64,000 bases of DNA. Origin: Hoylesella loescheii (GTDB lineage Bacteria; Bacteroidota; Bacteroidia; Bacteroidales; Bacteroidaceae). The translations under genes were made by a program, and so were the position numbers. Positions 35,601 through 44,500 of this stretch are shown piece after piece (within the stretch, counting starts at the first letter, position 1; each line of letters opens with the position of its first letter). The stretch spans positions 1-64,000 of the forward strand of contig JADYUK010000011.1 of assembly GCA_021531755.1 (NCBI GenBank), written 5' to 3'. The notes beneath the pieces are model-generated. The model had not been told where the DNA came from and did no database searches. It saw only the letters and a list, made by a program, of their open reading frames with translations.

Positions 35601-36269
35601 ACCGTATATGTGGACATTCTCGATATCCTTGAAGCCCGCCTTGCGCACAACATCGGCCGTCAGCTCGTAGAATCCCGTCTTAGGGACACGTATCTTTGCC
35701 CACTTGCCAGACGAGAGGACAGAGTGCTGGGCGTAGCGTGATGAGATATCTGTGCCTCTTGTGGGGGTGACGCCGGATGCTCCGTCTGCCTTCGCCCTCA
35801 TGGAGCGGTCGGCAGGTTTTGACGTTATCTTCAGCATGAAGCTGACGAGGAAACGGTAGCGCCCCTCGTTGTATGCGACAGGGGTCAGCGTGAAAAGCAT
35901 CACCGGCTTTTTCCGTGACACGACTATATCCTGGTGTATGGAGGGTAGCGGAGGCACAGCGCCAACACCGCTTCCCGGTATGAGCGACGGCAGGCCGTCG
36001 CGCGAGGCGATGCGGTTATAGCGTGCTATATCGTCATCGGCCATGTCAAGGAACTCAGGGTAGAGTATCTCGGCAGTATATATAGAGTCTGAATAATCGG
36101 AGGGTAGAGGAAGCGCATAACTGACAACCGGCATGACGGAGTCAATCGTGACTTCGTCTGCGGTGAGGTTTATGAAACGTTGTCCCATAGTGTTGGAGGC
36201 TATGAGAAGCAACAGAATCAGTATGATGTTATGTCTTGTTCTCTGCATTGTTGTCTTTTTCTTTGGCAT
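32601..36269 (-). CDS. porU: Type IX secretion sortase PorU (C25 gingipain-like)
   Basis: 1222 residues, close to the family's size. PorU cleaves the C-terminal signal of T9SS cargo and attaches it to surface lipopolysaccharide. The C25-type catalytic dyad is visible as His730 in NYAGHGAVDAISHE and Cys763 in WFTASCDIGPFDG. An N-terminal signal peptide lies within the first 30 residues, an Ig-like prodomain precedes the protease domain, and the C terminus (GVYLYRVSITCDGSRRVSKA onward) resembles a CTD. Start is at 36269 or at the second Met (36248). A 254-bp gap without a gene separates it from porV. Confidence 0.93.
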   Translation of the reverse strand: MPKKKTTMQRTRHNIILILLLLIASNTMGQRFINLTADEVTIDSVMPVVSYALPLPSDYSDSIYTAEILYPEFLDMADDDIARYNRIASRDGLPSLIPGSGVGAVPPLPSIHQDIVVSRKKPVMLFTLTPVAYNEGRYRFLVSFMLKITSKPADRSMRAKADGASGVTPTRGTDISSRYAQHSVLSSGKWAKIRVPKTGFYELTADVVRKAGFKDIENVHIYGYGGNLVPEVLTPEYLSSHDDLSPTAVAIVNGKRVFYARGPVSWSQRGMDSRTRNPYSDYGYYFITELETPQDTVSADVLKEEWRADCSRYYSLYEQDAYAWFHGGRNLVEKTEIRSTATTTAGGSGTTLRTLTIPLPDHADASAGGELTVVVSSSDQSGYSIELNDSLLGSGVCVSSDPDHDKAIFASSTFPVDNLKAVNTIKVSCTYGGPLRLDYAMIYANKAADDINLDTLKFDAAEYVHNITLQDHHADEAVDLTIIIPTSQKLLEQAQRLKELHEQKDGMTVRIVPADELYNEFSSGTPDVSAYRRYMKMLYDRATDEASQPKYLLLLGDGVWDNRLLTDGCRTLSADDMLLCFESENSISEVHCYVSDDFIGLLDDNESLSTGALFLGIPDIGIGRIPVTSPEAAKAVVNKIIAYKENKNVGTWQNTLCFMGDDGNYNLHMSDADRVAEETIVNYPGYNIRKVMWDMYKRNETSVGSRYPECETIIKSQQQSGALIMNYAGHGAVDAISHEYVLTLNDFDAFTNTNLPLWFTASCDIGPFDGISETIGESVVTNPNGGGIAFYGTTRTVYAYYNTMMNSAFTRYALSRTGSRRTTLGDANRLAKQYLVETGRDRTDNKLQYSLLGDPALSLNTPLLGCVVDSINGIPTSGGTLPELRANSRVRIAGHITDGETEAESFNGLVSVVVKDNRELRTCLMNDPTTETAFQFFDRTKTLFSGTDSVRNGRFAINFVVPKDINYSGEQGLITLFAYNADGSETAHGESEHFTVGGSEEIFNDSIGPSVYCYLNTPQFVNGGDVNSTPFFVAEIRDSDGINASGAGIGHDMMLFIDNDVDRQYSLNDNFQYDFGSYTSGSTYYSIPELTPGRHQLRFRVWDIMNNPTTTTLQFNVVSGLSPSIIDINATRNPAREQTSFIVQHDRPGSAVDISIDIFDTSGRHIHSITSNSLSGESTLHIDWNLLTSTGGKIHSGVYLYRVSITCDGSRRVSKAKKIIIL

Positions 36270-36336
36270 GGATGTTTATTCTCATGCCGTGTTGCCCTTC
36301 TTGTCCTGTTATGTGATGCAGGTTTTTAGGATGTAG

Positions 36337-36450
36337 GGATGCTCGCTTGCCAACTTGTGGATGCTTGCTTTCAAGCTGTGTGGATGCTTGCTTTCAAGCT
36401 GTATTGATGCTTGCTTTCAAGCTGTGTTGATGCTCGCATCCTGGCTTCTA
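36337..36450. repeat. 22-23-bp tandem repeat between porU and the FAH gene (5 copies)
   Basis: Units start at 36337, 36359, 36382, 36405 and 36428 with core GATGCTTGCTTTCAAGCTGT. The first and last are diverged. Each central unit contains the small palindrome AGCTTGAAAGCAAGC-type sequence (GCTTGCTTTCAAGC), so a transcript could form repeated hairpins. Confidence 0.9.
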
Positions 36451-36469
36451 TGGCTGTGTGAGGCTTCTA

Positions 36470-37108
36470 TCACTTCACGTCGAACTCAAGCACCTTGCGT
36501 CCTTCCATGTATCCAGTGATATGGTCGTTGATGCTTACGGGGCCTACACCAACCGGAGTGCCGGTATACAGGATGTCGCCTGTCTTCAGCGTGAAGTATT
36601 GTGAGATATAGCTTATGAGGCGGTCGACACTGTGTATCATCTCTGAAGAGCATCCCTCCTGTACCGTCTTCCCGTTTATCTCTGCCGAGAAGTGAATGGC
36701 TTGTATAGGTGGCAGCAGGCTTTTGTCTATCCACTCGCCTATGACGGCAGAGCCGTCGAAGCCTTTCGCTATCTCCCAAGGCATGCCGTCGGCGCGCAGC
36801 TCGCGTTGCATGTCGCGTGCCGTAAAGTCCATGCCGACGGTGACAGCGTCATAGTATCGATGGGCGAACTGCTCTGGGATAGATTTCCCGAGACGGCATA
36901 TTCTCACGACAAGCTCTGTCTCATAGTCTATCTGCCCCATGAAATCTGGCAGGAAGAAAGGCTTATGGTCCTTCAGCAGGGCTGAGTCTGCCTTGGTGAA
37001 GATTATAGGGTCGCGTGAGGAATCGGCAGATGCTGTCTTCTGTAATAACGTGTTTTGGACCTCTTTATTGTGTTGTGGGTAGTTCATTCCCACTGCAAAA
37101 ATCTTCAT
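36470..37108 (-). CDS. Fumarylacetoacetate hydrolase family protein
   Basis: 212 residues, a single FAH domain. Members are metal-dependent hydrolases or decarboxylases of acylpyruvates and related keto-acids. The N-terminal KIFAVGMNYPQHNKE and metal-site DYETELVVRICR near residue 80 are visible, with FDGSAVIGEW and the C-terminal GDILYTGTPVGVGP. The substrate cannot be deduced; acylpyruvase-type activity or oxaloacetate decarboxylation are the usual options. Stand-alone gene between porU and the ribosomal cluster. Confidence 0.88.
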   Translation of the reverse strand: MKIFAVGMNYPQHNKEVQNTLLQKTASADSSRDPIIFTKADSALLKDHKPFFLPDFMGQIDYETELVVRICRLGKSIPEQFAHRYYDAVTVGMDFTARDMQRELRADGMPWEIAKGFDGSAVIGEWIDKSLLPPIQAIHFSAEINGKTVQEGCSSEMIHSVDRLISYISQYFTLKTGDILYTGTPVGVGPVSINDHITGYMEGRKVLEFDVK

Positions 37109-37242
37109 TTTCGTTATATTTATGATGTGTTAACAGATTCTTGGTGTATACCGCTCTATGGGCAGTGCTGTTAATGGTGGGTATGCCATAATGTCTCATT
37201 GAGCTGAAGGGGTATGGCATGATGGGGGCTATGATAATACGA

Positions 37243-37280
37243 GAAAGCGCCAGTGGCTGTGTTTAGTCTCTGGCGCTTTC
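37243..37280. terminator. Terminator of the ribosomal-protein/tsf transcript
   Basis: GAAAGCGCCAG (37243-37253) pairs perfectly with CTGGCGCTTTC (37270-37280), 33 bp beyond the tsf stop codon on the minus strand. Confidence 0.8.
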
Positions 37281-37312
37281 GTGTGGTTTTTATGTCAATG
37301 TGTTATATGCTA

Positions 37313-38305
37313 TTAGTCTGCCTGGAGAGTGAAGCGCTTGAAAGCGACAACAGTAAGGTCCTTGTCTACAGACTGGAGGTACTGCTTGACAGTCATCTTA
37401 GCATCCTGGATGAACTCCTGGTTGAGGAGGCAAGACTCCTTGTAGAACTTGTTGACACGGCCTTTGGCGATGTTCTCAATCATGTTCATGTTGAGGCTTG
37501 CTGCCTTCTCTGCAGATACTGTAGCGATGATTTCCTTAGCCTTTGCTACGTCCTCAGCTGTGATCCATCCCTTTGTCATGTTTGACTCCATGTGGTCCTC
37601 GCTGTCAACGTGAGCTGGGTTGATGCCTGCCTTCTTGAGTGCAGCCTCAACAGCCTTCTGAATCTGCTCCTGCTTAGACTTCTCTACAGCTACGTTATAC
37701 TCCTCGTCAACGACAGCCTGTGGTACAGACTTCTCGTCGAGGGCGATAGGCTTCATGGCAGCTACCTGCATGCAGATAGCGTGAGCCTGCTCAGCTGCTG
37801 GCTTGTTTGTCTGTACGAGAGTGCAGAGGCCGTTACGGTTCATGTGGTTGTAAGCCTCGATGTTCTCACCCTCGAGGTAGTTGTAACCGTCGAGCTCCAT
37901 CTTCTCGCCTGTCACGCCTGAGCGCTCGATGACAGCGTCAGCGACTTTCTGTCCGTTAGCGAGAGTGAGGTTGTTCACTTCCTCTACTGACTTAGCCTTT
38001 GCAGCTACGGCAGCGTCGACAATCTCCTGTGTCAGCTTGATGTAGTCAGCTCCGTTAGCTACGAAGTCTGTCTCACACTTCAGGGCTATGATAGCAGCGA
38101 AGTCTGTGCCTACCTTAGCGAGTACGCATCCGTTAGATGTCTCACGGTCAGCGCGCTTGGCAGCGATAGCCTGACCTTTCTGGCGGAGGATTTCCTTTGC
38201 CTTGTCCATATCGCCCTCAGCTTCTGTGAGAGCCTTCTTGACATCAGCGAGGCCGGCACCTGTCATGGCGCGGAGCTTCTTGATGTCTTCCATTGATACA
38301 GCCAT
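37313..38305 (-). CDS. tsf: Translation elongation factor Ts
   Basis: 330 residues. It recycles EF-Tu by catalysing GDP release. The N-terminal UBA-like domain contains the family signature LRAMTGAGLADVKKALTEAEGD and KEILRQKGQAIAAKRADRE. The core carries CETDFVANGADYIKLTQ near residue 75, and the C-terminal LLNQEFIQDAKMTVKQYL is typical. Downstream of rpsB, as is usual, but with an unusually long 453-bp gap. Confidence 0.97.
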   Translation of the reverse strand: MAVSMEDIKKLRAMTGAGLADVKKALTEAEGDMDKAKEILRQKGQAIAAKRADRETSNGCVLAKVGTDFAAIIALKCETDFVANGADYIKLTQEIVDAAVAAKAKSVEEVNNLTLANGQKVADAVIERSGVTGEKMELDGYNYLEGENIEAYNHMNRNGLCTLVQTNKPAAEQAHAICMQVAAMKPIALDEKSVPQAVVDEEYNVAVEKSKQEQIQKAVEAALKKAGINPAHVDSEDHMESNMTKGWITAEDVAKAKEIIATVSAEKAASLNMNMIENIAKGRVNKFYKESCLLNQEFIQDAKMTVKQYLQSVDKDLTVVAFKRFTLQAD

Positions 38306-38758
38306 TGTATGTATGTTTTTGTTTTAATCCCTTGTTGTGGCGGGGCTGTCTCCCGTTATTGTCAGGTTTCAGCCTCTCAGCCCTCTCTCTCGGGATATAT
38401 GGTTTGAAATTATTGTTGTCTTTTCCGGGGTGGTATACATAAACGAAGAAGAGTTAAGAATTGAGATTTGCCAATATGTCTTGTGAACGATTATTGAGTA
38501 TAGGAGTCAGCATGTGCTGTCCTCCCATAGAGTATCTCTGAATTCTTAGCTCTTCCTTTTATGTGTAGAAATAAGATTACCTTCCGGGCCGCTGACATGC
38601 TGGGGTTGTCCTCAGTGTCAGGCCTTTGTCTTCATGTCATGCTGTGTCGTTGGCATCTGCCTGATTGTCATCATCCGGCCGGAGCCTGTATGTCAAGCAT
38701 GTATCAGAAGACTCACCTTATTATATATTAAGGTATTATATATTAAGGCGTTGGTATC
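38306..38758. other. Long rpsB-tsf spacer with a distant inverted repeat
   Basis: No gene recognised. AAGAGTTAAGAATT (38449-38462) is complementary, bar one position, to AATTCTTAGCTCTT (38541-38554) around a 78-nt centre. An AT-rich TATTATATATTAAGG repeats in tandem near 38723-38753. The inverted repeat could be a small non-autonomous element or a regulatory structure that uncouples tsf from rpsB. Confidence 0.45.
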
Positions 38759-39562
38759 TTATTCAGCTGTCTCTTCGGCAGCCTCTTCCTTGCGTGCACG
38801 GCGTGGAGCGCGCTTCTTTCCCTCTGCAGCCTCTTCAGCCTGCTCAGCTGCAGCCTTCTCGTCAGCCTTCTCAGCCTTGCGCTCCTCGAGTCCCTCAGCT
38901 ATTGCAGCGCAGCAAGCAGTGAGGATAGCGTCGACAGAGTCCTTAGCGTCGTCGTTGGCAGGTATAGGGAAGTCAACCTTGTTAGGGTTAGAGTTTGTAT
39001 CGCAGATAGCGAATACAGGTATTCCAAGGCGCTGTGCCTCAGCGATGGCGATATGCTCCTTGAGCACGTCGACAACGAAGAGTGCGGATGGGAGACGAGT
39101 CAGGTCGGCTATAGAGCCGAGGTTCTTCTCGAGCTTGGCACGCTGGCGTGAGATCTGGAGGAGCTCGCGCTTAGAGAGGTTAGAGAATGTGCCGTCAGCC
39201 ATGAGCTTGTCGATGTTCGTCATTTTCTTGATAGCCTTACGTATAGTAGGGAAGTTGGTGAGCATACCGCCTGCCCAACGCTCGTTGACGTATGGCATAT
39301 TCACGCTTGCAGCCTTCTCGGCTATGATGTCCTTAGCTTGTTTTTTAGTAGCGACGAACAGGATTTTCTTTCCTGACTTTGCGATCTGCTTGAGAGCGTC
39401 GGCAGCCTGGTCGGTCATGGCGACAGTCTTGTGCAGGTCGATGATATGAATACCATTGCGCTCCATGAAGATGTATGGAGCCATAGCTGGGTTCCACTTG
39501 CGGCGGAGGTGGCCAAAGTGGCAACCTGCCTTGAGCAGCTGGTCAAAAGTTGTTCTTGACAT
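38759..39562 (-). CDS. rpsB: Small-subunit ribosomal protein uS2
   Basis: 267 residues. Family blocks are present: LLKAGCHFGHLRRKWNPAM near residue 9, PYIFMERNGIHIIDLHKT, WAGGMLTNFPTIRKAIKKM near 93 and the C-terminal GIPVFAICDTNSNPNKVDFPIPANDDA. It ends in an Ala/Glu/Lys-rich extension of about 45 residues, common in Bacteroidales. Part of the rplM-rpsI-rpsB-tsf order on the minus strand; the 150-bp gap to rpsI holds no gene. Confidence 0.97.
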   Translation of the reverse strand: MSRTTFDQLLKAGCHFGHLRRKWNPAMAPYIFMERNGIHIIDLHKTVAMTDQAADALKQIAKSGKKILFVATKKQAKDIIAEKAASVNMPYVNERWAGGMLTNFPTIRKAIKKMTNIDKLMADGTFSNLSKRELLQISRQRAKLEKNLGSIADLTRLPSALFVVDVLKEHIAIAEAQRLGIPVFAICDTNSNPNKVDFPIPANDDAKDSVDAILTACCAAIAEGLEERKAEKADEKAAAEQAEEAAEGKKRAPRRARKEEAAEETAE

Positions 39563-39712
39563 TGTCTTTTTTCTTTGATTTAGTTGCTGTCGTTCACGAC
39601 GTCAGCAACGCAGTTTACATTCTTTTTAATTCTTGCGGTTAGAATCAGCCATACGGGTAGCCTTACGGGTCCCGTCGGTTTAGATGCTAAACGATGTGAT
39701 ATTGTCTCCTGT

Positions 39713-40099
39713 TTAACGCTTAGAGAACTGGAAGCGGCGGCGTGCCTTTGGCTGTCCTGGCTTCTTGCGCTCCACCTCACGTGCGTCGCGTGTCATGAAG
39801 CCTGCCTGGCGCAGAGCCTTCTTGTCGTCGGCGTTGACCTTTACGAGGGCGCGTGCTATGGCGAGACGGAGCGCCTGGCTCTGTCCTGTGAAGCCACCAC
39901 CATCGAGGTTTGCCTTGATGTCGTATTTTCCAGCTACCTCAAGAAGCTCGAGCGGCTGCTTAACCACATACTGCAGGATAGCTGATGGGAAATACTGTGT
40001 TAAGTCCTTCTTGTTGATTGTGATCTTTCCGGTGCCCTCTGTGAGGTAAACGCGAGCCACTGAGCTCTTGCGGCGACCGAGTGCATTAATCTGTTCCAT
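39713..40099 (-). CDS. rpsI: Small-subunit ribosomal protein uS9
   Basis: 128 residues. MEQINALGRRKSSVARVYL at the N terminus, GGGFTGQSQALRLAIARAL in the middle, and the very basic tail ending FQFSKR, which reaches towards P-site tRNA, identify uS9. It starts 13 bp after rplM and is co-transcribed with it. Confidence 0.98.
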   Translation of the reverse strand: MEQINALGRRKSSVARVYLTEGTGKITINKKDLTQYFPSAILQYVVKQPLELLEVAGKYDIKANLDGGGFTGQSQALRLAIARALVKVNADDKKALRQAGFMTRDAREVERKKPGQPKARRRFQFSKR

Positions 40100-40112
40100 C
40101 TTCTGCTGCTAA

Positions 40113-40574
40113 TTATTTGTACTGGTTAATATCGATAGCCTTTGGCTGCTGAGCCTGCTGCTTGTGCTCTGTTCCCTCATATATATAGAGGTTGTTGAGG
40201 AGTGAGCGGCCGAGAGGGCCTTTTGGGAGCATGCCCTTCACAGCGTGACGGAGCATCTTGTCGATACCGTCCTTGCGTGTGCGGAGCTGTGCAGGAGTTG
40301 TGAAACGCTGTCCGCCTGGATAGCCAGTGTAGCGTGTGTAAACCTTGTCAGTCTCCTTCTTGCCTGTGAAGACTACCTTTGCGGCATTGATGATGATTAC
40401 GTTGTCACCACAATCTACGTGTGGAGTGAAGTTTGGCTTGTACTTTCCGCGGATGAGCTTTGCCACCTTTGATGCGAGACGTCCCACTACCTGGTCAGTA
40501 GCGTCAACAACGACCCACTCCTTCTTGGCTGTCTCCTTGTTTGCGGAAATAGTCTTGTAACTTAAAGTGTTCAT
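40113..40574 (-). CDS. rplM: Large-subunit ribosomal protein uL13
   Basis: 153 residues. Family motifs WVVVDATDQVVGRLASKVAKLIRGKYKPNFTPH (split here only for description) and RHAVKGMLPKGPLGRSLLNNLYIYEGTEHKQQAQQP are complete. First gene of the ribosomal cluster; a structured leader of about 140 nt precedes it. Confidence 0.98.
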   Translation of the reverse strand: MNTLSYKTISANKETAKKEWVVVDATDQVVGRLASKVAKLIRGKYKPNFTPHVDCGDNVIIINAAKVVFTGKKETDKVYTRYTGYPGGQRFTTPAQLRTRKDGIDKMLRHAVKGMLPKGPLGRSLLNNLYIYEGTEHKQQAQQPKAIDINQYK

Positions 40575-40729
40575 TTTCTCGATTAATAATTTTACTACTA
40601 AAAAACAGTTTTTTATTCTTTGTGCGCGGATTCACTAACCACTCTGCTCGGCCAAGGGCAGAGCTATTAACACCACGACACTTGGGGGCTCTAAGTTCAC
40701 CCCCAGGACATAATCGGACTGCAAAGGTA
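40575..40729 (-). promoter_or_regulatory. Promoter and structured 5' leader of rplM
   Basis: A TACCTTTG -7 box lies on the minus strand at 40722-40729. The leader after it forms two hairpins: CTTGGGGG-type arms pairing around 40681-40706, and CTCTGC/GCAGAG around 40643-40672. AT-rich sequence then leads to the start codon. Structured leaders upstream of ribosomal-protein operons often bind their own product, so autoregulation by uL13 is plausible but not shown. Confidence 0.55.
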
Positions 40730-40968
40730 TACATTTTTATATAAATAGGCTCTCTCTTGTCCTCCCTGAAGGTGTTTATTTATGATTATTTAACGTATGA
40801 TATTGTGTTTGTCAGCTTTTCCTTGTGAAGGATTGGGAAAATGTCACAGTATCTTTGGTTTGTGATGAGCTTCATGCCGTGATGTGGTCCGCCTGTGTCG
40901 TTTCAGCTGTCATTCAATCATCGGTGAGACAGGGCGCGAGAGGTGGTTTCGCCATAGGTACTGGATGA

Positions 40969-41035
40969 GGCTCCCATTGGTGCTGTATGACGGCCTCATT
41001 GGTACTGTATGACAGGCTCATTTGTGCTGTATGAC
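40969..41035. repeat. 22-23-bp tandem repeat (3 copies)
   Basis: Units starting at 40969, 40992 and 41014 share GGCTC..ATTGGTGCTGTA and end TGAC, with a few base changes. It lies between the rplM promoter and the next gene remnant. Confidence 0.85.
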
Positions 41036-41055
41036 GGAGAAGGCCTGTCCGTCCC

Positions 41056-41269
41056 GTTTTTCCCTACGCTGGGAAAACTTGATGAGGCATGGAACGCACT
41101 AAACGACCCCTTCGGAGAGAATATAGCGATGCTCGACAAGCCAAAGGCTCTGACGCTGACAGAGGATTTCCGCACCGTCGCACCAGAGACAGAGGATGGA
41201 GAAGTGACATATAAGAATGCTGACGTGAAGGCTCATAGCGGTTCTGGCAGTGATGCCCGGCTGCTATGA
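41056..41269 (+). pseudogene. Possible 3' remnant of a lost gene
   Basis: A frame ending at 41269 encodes LGKLDEAWNALNDPFGEN and ALTLTEDFRTVAPETEDGEV and has codon use like the surrounding genes. Its 5' part dissolves into the 22-bp repeat array with no signal peptide or promoter. LDEAWNALNDP faintly recalls the DEAWKNMNDPSGR end of the AsnB protein in this window, but the rest does not match. No family assigned. Confidence 0.3.
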
Positions 41270-41319
41270 GCTGATGTGTCGTGATTGAGTGTCTGTATGA
41301 CTAATAATTAGGGGAAAAG

Positions 41320-41350
41320 TTGCACGGTATATATTATTTTCCTATCTTTG
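41320..41350 (+). promoter_or_regulatory. Promoter of the pectate lyase gene
   Basis: TTG at 41320-41322, 20 bp, TATCTTTG at 41343-41350. The predicted leader is about 190 nt; no structure stands out in it. Confidence 0.75.
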
Positions 41351-41545
41351 CATAAGATAGGCTGCACCTCGGCATGACAATCAAGCGCGGATGATTCCAC
41401 CGGGCGAGCGGACGATGAGCCACTTGCCTTGCACCCCCCTCTCTCCAGCGTCAGGAGCAGAAGACCATGCCTCCCCCTCAGCCAGAAACCTGACCATCAT
41501 ATACACTGAAATACTATATTTTATACTAAATAACACATACATCTT

Positions 41546-44500
41546 ATGAGAAAAGTTATCAATAGAATCATGTCGGCTCTTGTGATGGCCCTGTTCTGCT
41601 GTGCTGGCTCGACAGCGCAGACATGGAACGGAGTGACAGGATTCGCAACATGCAATGCCCTGGGCACATCAGGTGTCACAGGTGGTGGAGCAGGCGAGGT
41701 GGTCCATGTCTCCACACGTGCAGACCTCGCCCGTTATGCCTCAAGCCCCCAGCCCTATGTCATCATCATAGACAAGGACATAACCGGCGGAGGCATGAAC
41801 GACCTCCAGGACGAGCTCTCCATCAACTCAGACAAGACCATCATCGGCGCTGGGGGAGGCAAAGCCCTCAACGGCGTGGCGCTAATCGCAAGCGGAAAGC
41901 ATAACATCATCATCCGCAATATCAGTCTGACACGCGGGCGCATAGACGGTGTGGCCTTCCACGGCTGCCACCATGTATGGATTGACCATTGTGACTTCTC
42001 CAACTCATACGACGGACTGCTTGATATCACCAACGGCTCAGACTTCTTCACTGTATCGTGGGTGAAGCTCCACGACCATAACAAGGTGAGCATAACAAAC
42101 TCAGGCACATGCCACTATGATGACTATAACAAGGAGCGTGTCACATTCGCCCACTGTATGTTCAAGGACAATGTGCAGCGCAATCCCCGCATAGGCTACG
42201 GCAAGATGCATATCTACAACAGCTACTGGGAGAATATCAGCTCGTACTGCATAGGGTTCCACTCACAGGCACAGGTGCTGTCAGAGAATAACCACTTCTC
42301 TGCCTCTGCCAACAAGCCGTTCTGTAACCAGTATACTGACAAGCTTCCTTATTGCGGATATCTCACGGACAAGGGCTCATACTTCGCCAAGGGAGACCCG
42401 GGACGCTCAGACAATTACCCATTCACAGATATCACCTACACCCCTCTCGACTATTATGACTATAGCTTCGACCTTGACTCCACAGAGGATGTCGTCAAGA
42501 ACACGCCTACAGGCATAGGCCCCAGAGAGGGTCTGCAGTATGAGCCAATCCTCAATCCTGGCAACGGAGCGATAGACATACCACTCTCGCAGCGTCTCTC
42601 ATGGGGCATTGTCGACGGTGCCACATCCACCAGGATGTATATCGGCACATCGCCCGACGACTTGCAGCAGACACAGCCAGAGGCTGTCACCATGAAGCCC
42701 TCCACACGCTACTACTGGCGGGTGGCGGCTGTCGTTGACGGCAAAGACCACTGGTCGCCCATATATACCTTCGTCACAGCGGCAGAGAAAGCCACCAAGC
42801 CATACCCTGTCGTCGACACCATGCAGCCATGGCTGCGCTATCCATCCTCAGGCACACAGTTCTGCACAGACATGCCGCTGAGCTGGGCGACAGCAGCTGA
42901 TGCGGCGAGATATAAGGTCTATCTGTCGACAGACGAGGCTTCTCTCGACAACAACCTTATAGGAGAGACAACCGGGCTCTCCATAATTCCCGGCTCATTG
43001 ACCACAGGCACAAAATATTTCTGGCGTGTCGATGTCGTCAGGAGCGACGGCAGCATTGTCCGGGGCGATACATGGTCGTTCGCATCACCAGTGAAGAAGT
43101 GGATTGCGGGGAAGAATGAGACAGAGGACATGTTCCTCTCAGGCATAGCATTCCGGGAGATTAACTCAGCCGCCTCAAGAAGATACCTCGTCGTAGGAGA
43201 TCAGGGACCGGGAGCCATCTGTGGCGTATGGGGCGGCGAAGAGGGGCGCTATGCCATAGAGACAGCTGTCTTCAACCAGAAGCTTGGTCCTAACTACGTC
43301 GGCGTGGCTGTCAACGGGAAGCTCATCGACGCATGGCTTACAACCGACGAGAATGACAACCTCGGCATCAGGAAGACACGCAACACCGTCATGCTGAAGC
43401 CCGGTGATGACATACGCATAGACTTCGTGGCGGGACTCGTGGATGGGAACACTAACCAGAGCCGTTCACGCATAGACTATGTCAATATCGTAGCCGCGGC
43501 AGGAGAGACAGTCGATGTCACACGTCCTGAGGGTATACACCACGCTCCCGTGTCCACTCCAGGATATGATTGCGAGTACCTGCTCCTGCGCAATGTCGTC
43601 TTCACCGACTCGCTCGCCACAGTCGGGGCGAAGGGCGAGACCCAGGTGAAGGACAAGTACTGCTCGTGGATATCGAAGACAGCTGAAGGCTATACACTCT
43701 ATGTCAAGCAGACATCCATCGTCAAGCTCGTCTACAGGGATGAGGCAGGCACGGAGACAGAGGTGGAAATCAATATCGACAAGGCCGCCAACAACGAGGT
43801 CGAGGCGCCAGCTACGGCATCCGGCGGCACGCTCTACGCCATACGTCTCTACAAGAACCAGCCTGTCAAGACCGTCTACTACAAGCCCGTGGCAGCGGCA
43901 GGTAAGGACTGTGAGCTCATATGGTCGCCCGATGTCGTCTTCCTTGACAGCAAGGGCGTCAAGGGCAATGCCGGCAAGGTGCAGATGCGCGACGGGTATG
44001 ACGAGTGGATGAAATATCACAACCCGTCGGCCAACGAGGTGCAGGCGAAGAACAATGTGATGGCTTTCATTGACCCTGCCACAGACAAGGAGTCGTCAGG
44101 CTTCAAGCCTAAGGGAGCCGATGGCAGTGAATACTCGTATGTCGTCGGCACAGAGAAACACATGACATACTGCCTGCAGGGCTGCAGCCGCGTCAAGTTC
44201 TACTATACAGGCACAGGCGGCGCAGCGAAGAGTGTCCTGCTGACTGTCGTCAACCTTGATACCGGCGAGGAGCATGTCTTCGAGGGCGAGCCGGCACCAG
44301 GCAAGAATGTCGTCTCCAATGTCACTGAGACAACCCTCGACGCTTCATGTCGCTATGCCGTCCGTATATCAGGCACGACAGGCGATATGCTCATATACGC
44401 TGTCAAACTGTGGCCGGGCGATGGCACAGAGACAGCCATAGAGAGCGTGGAGAATGGTGATGGGAATGCTGAGGGCGCATATTACAATGCGGCAGGACAG

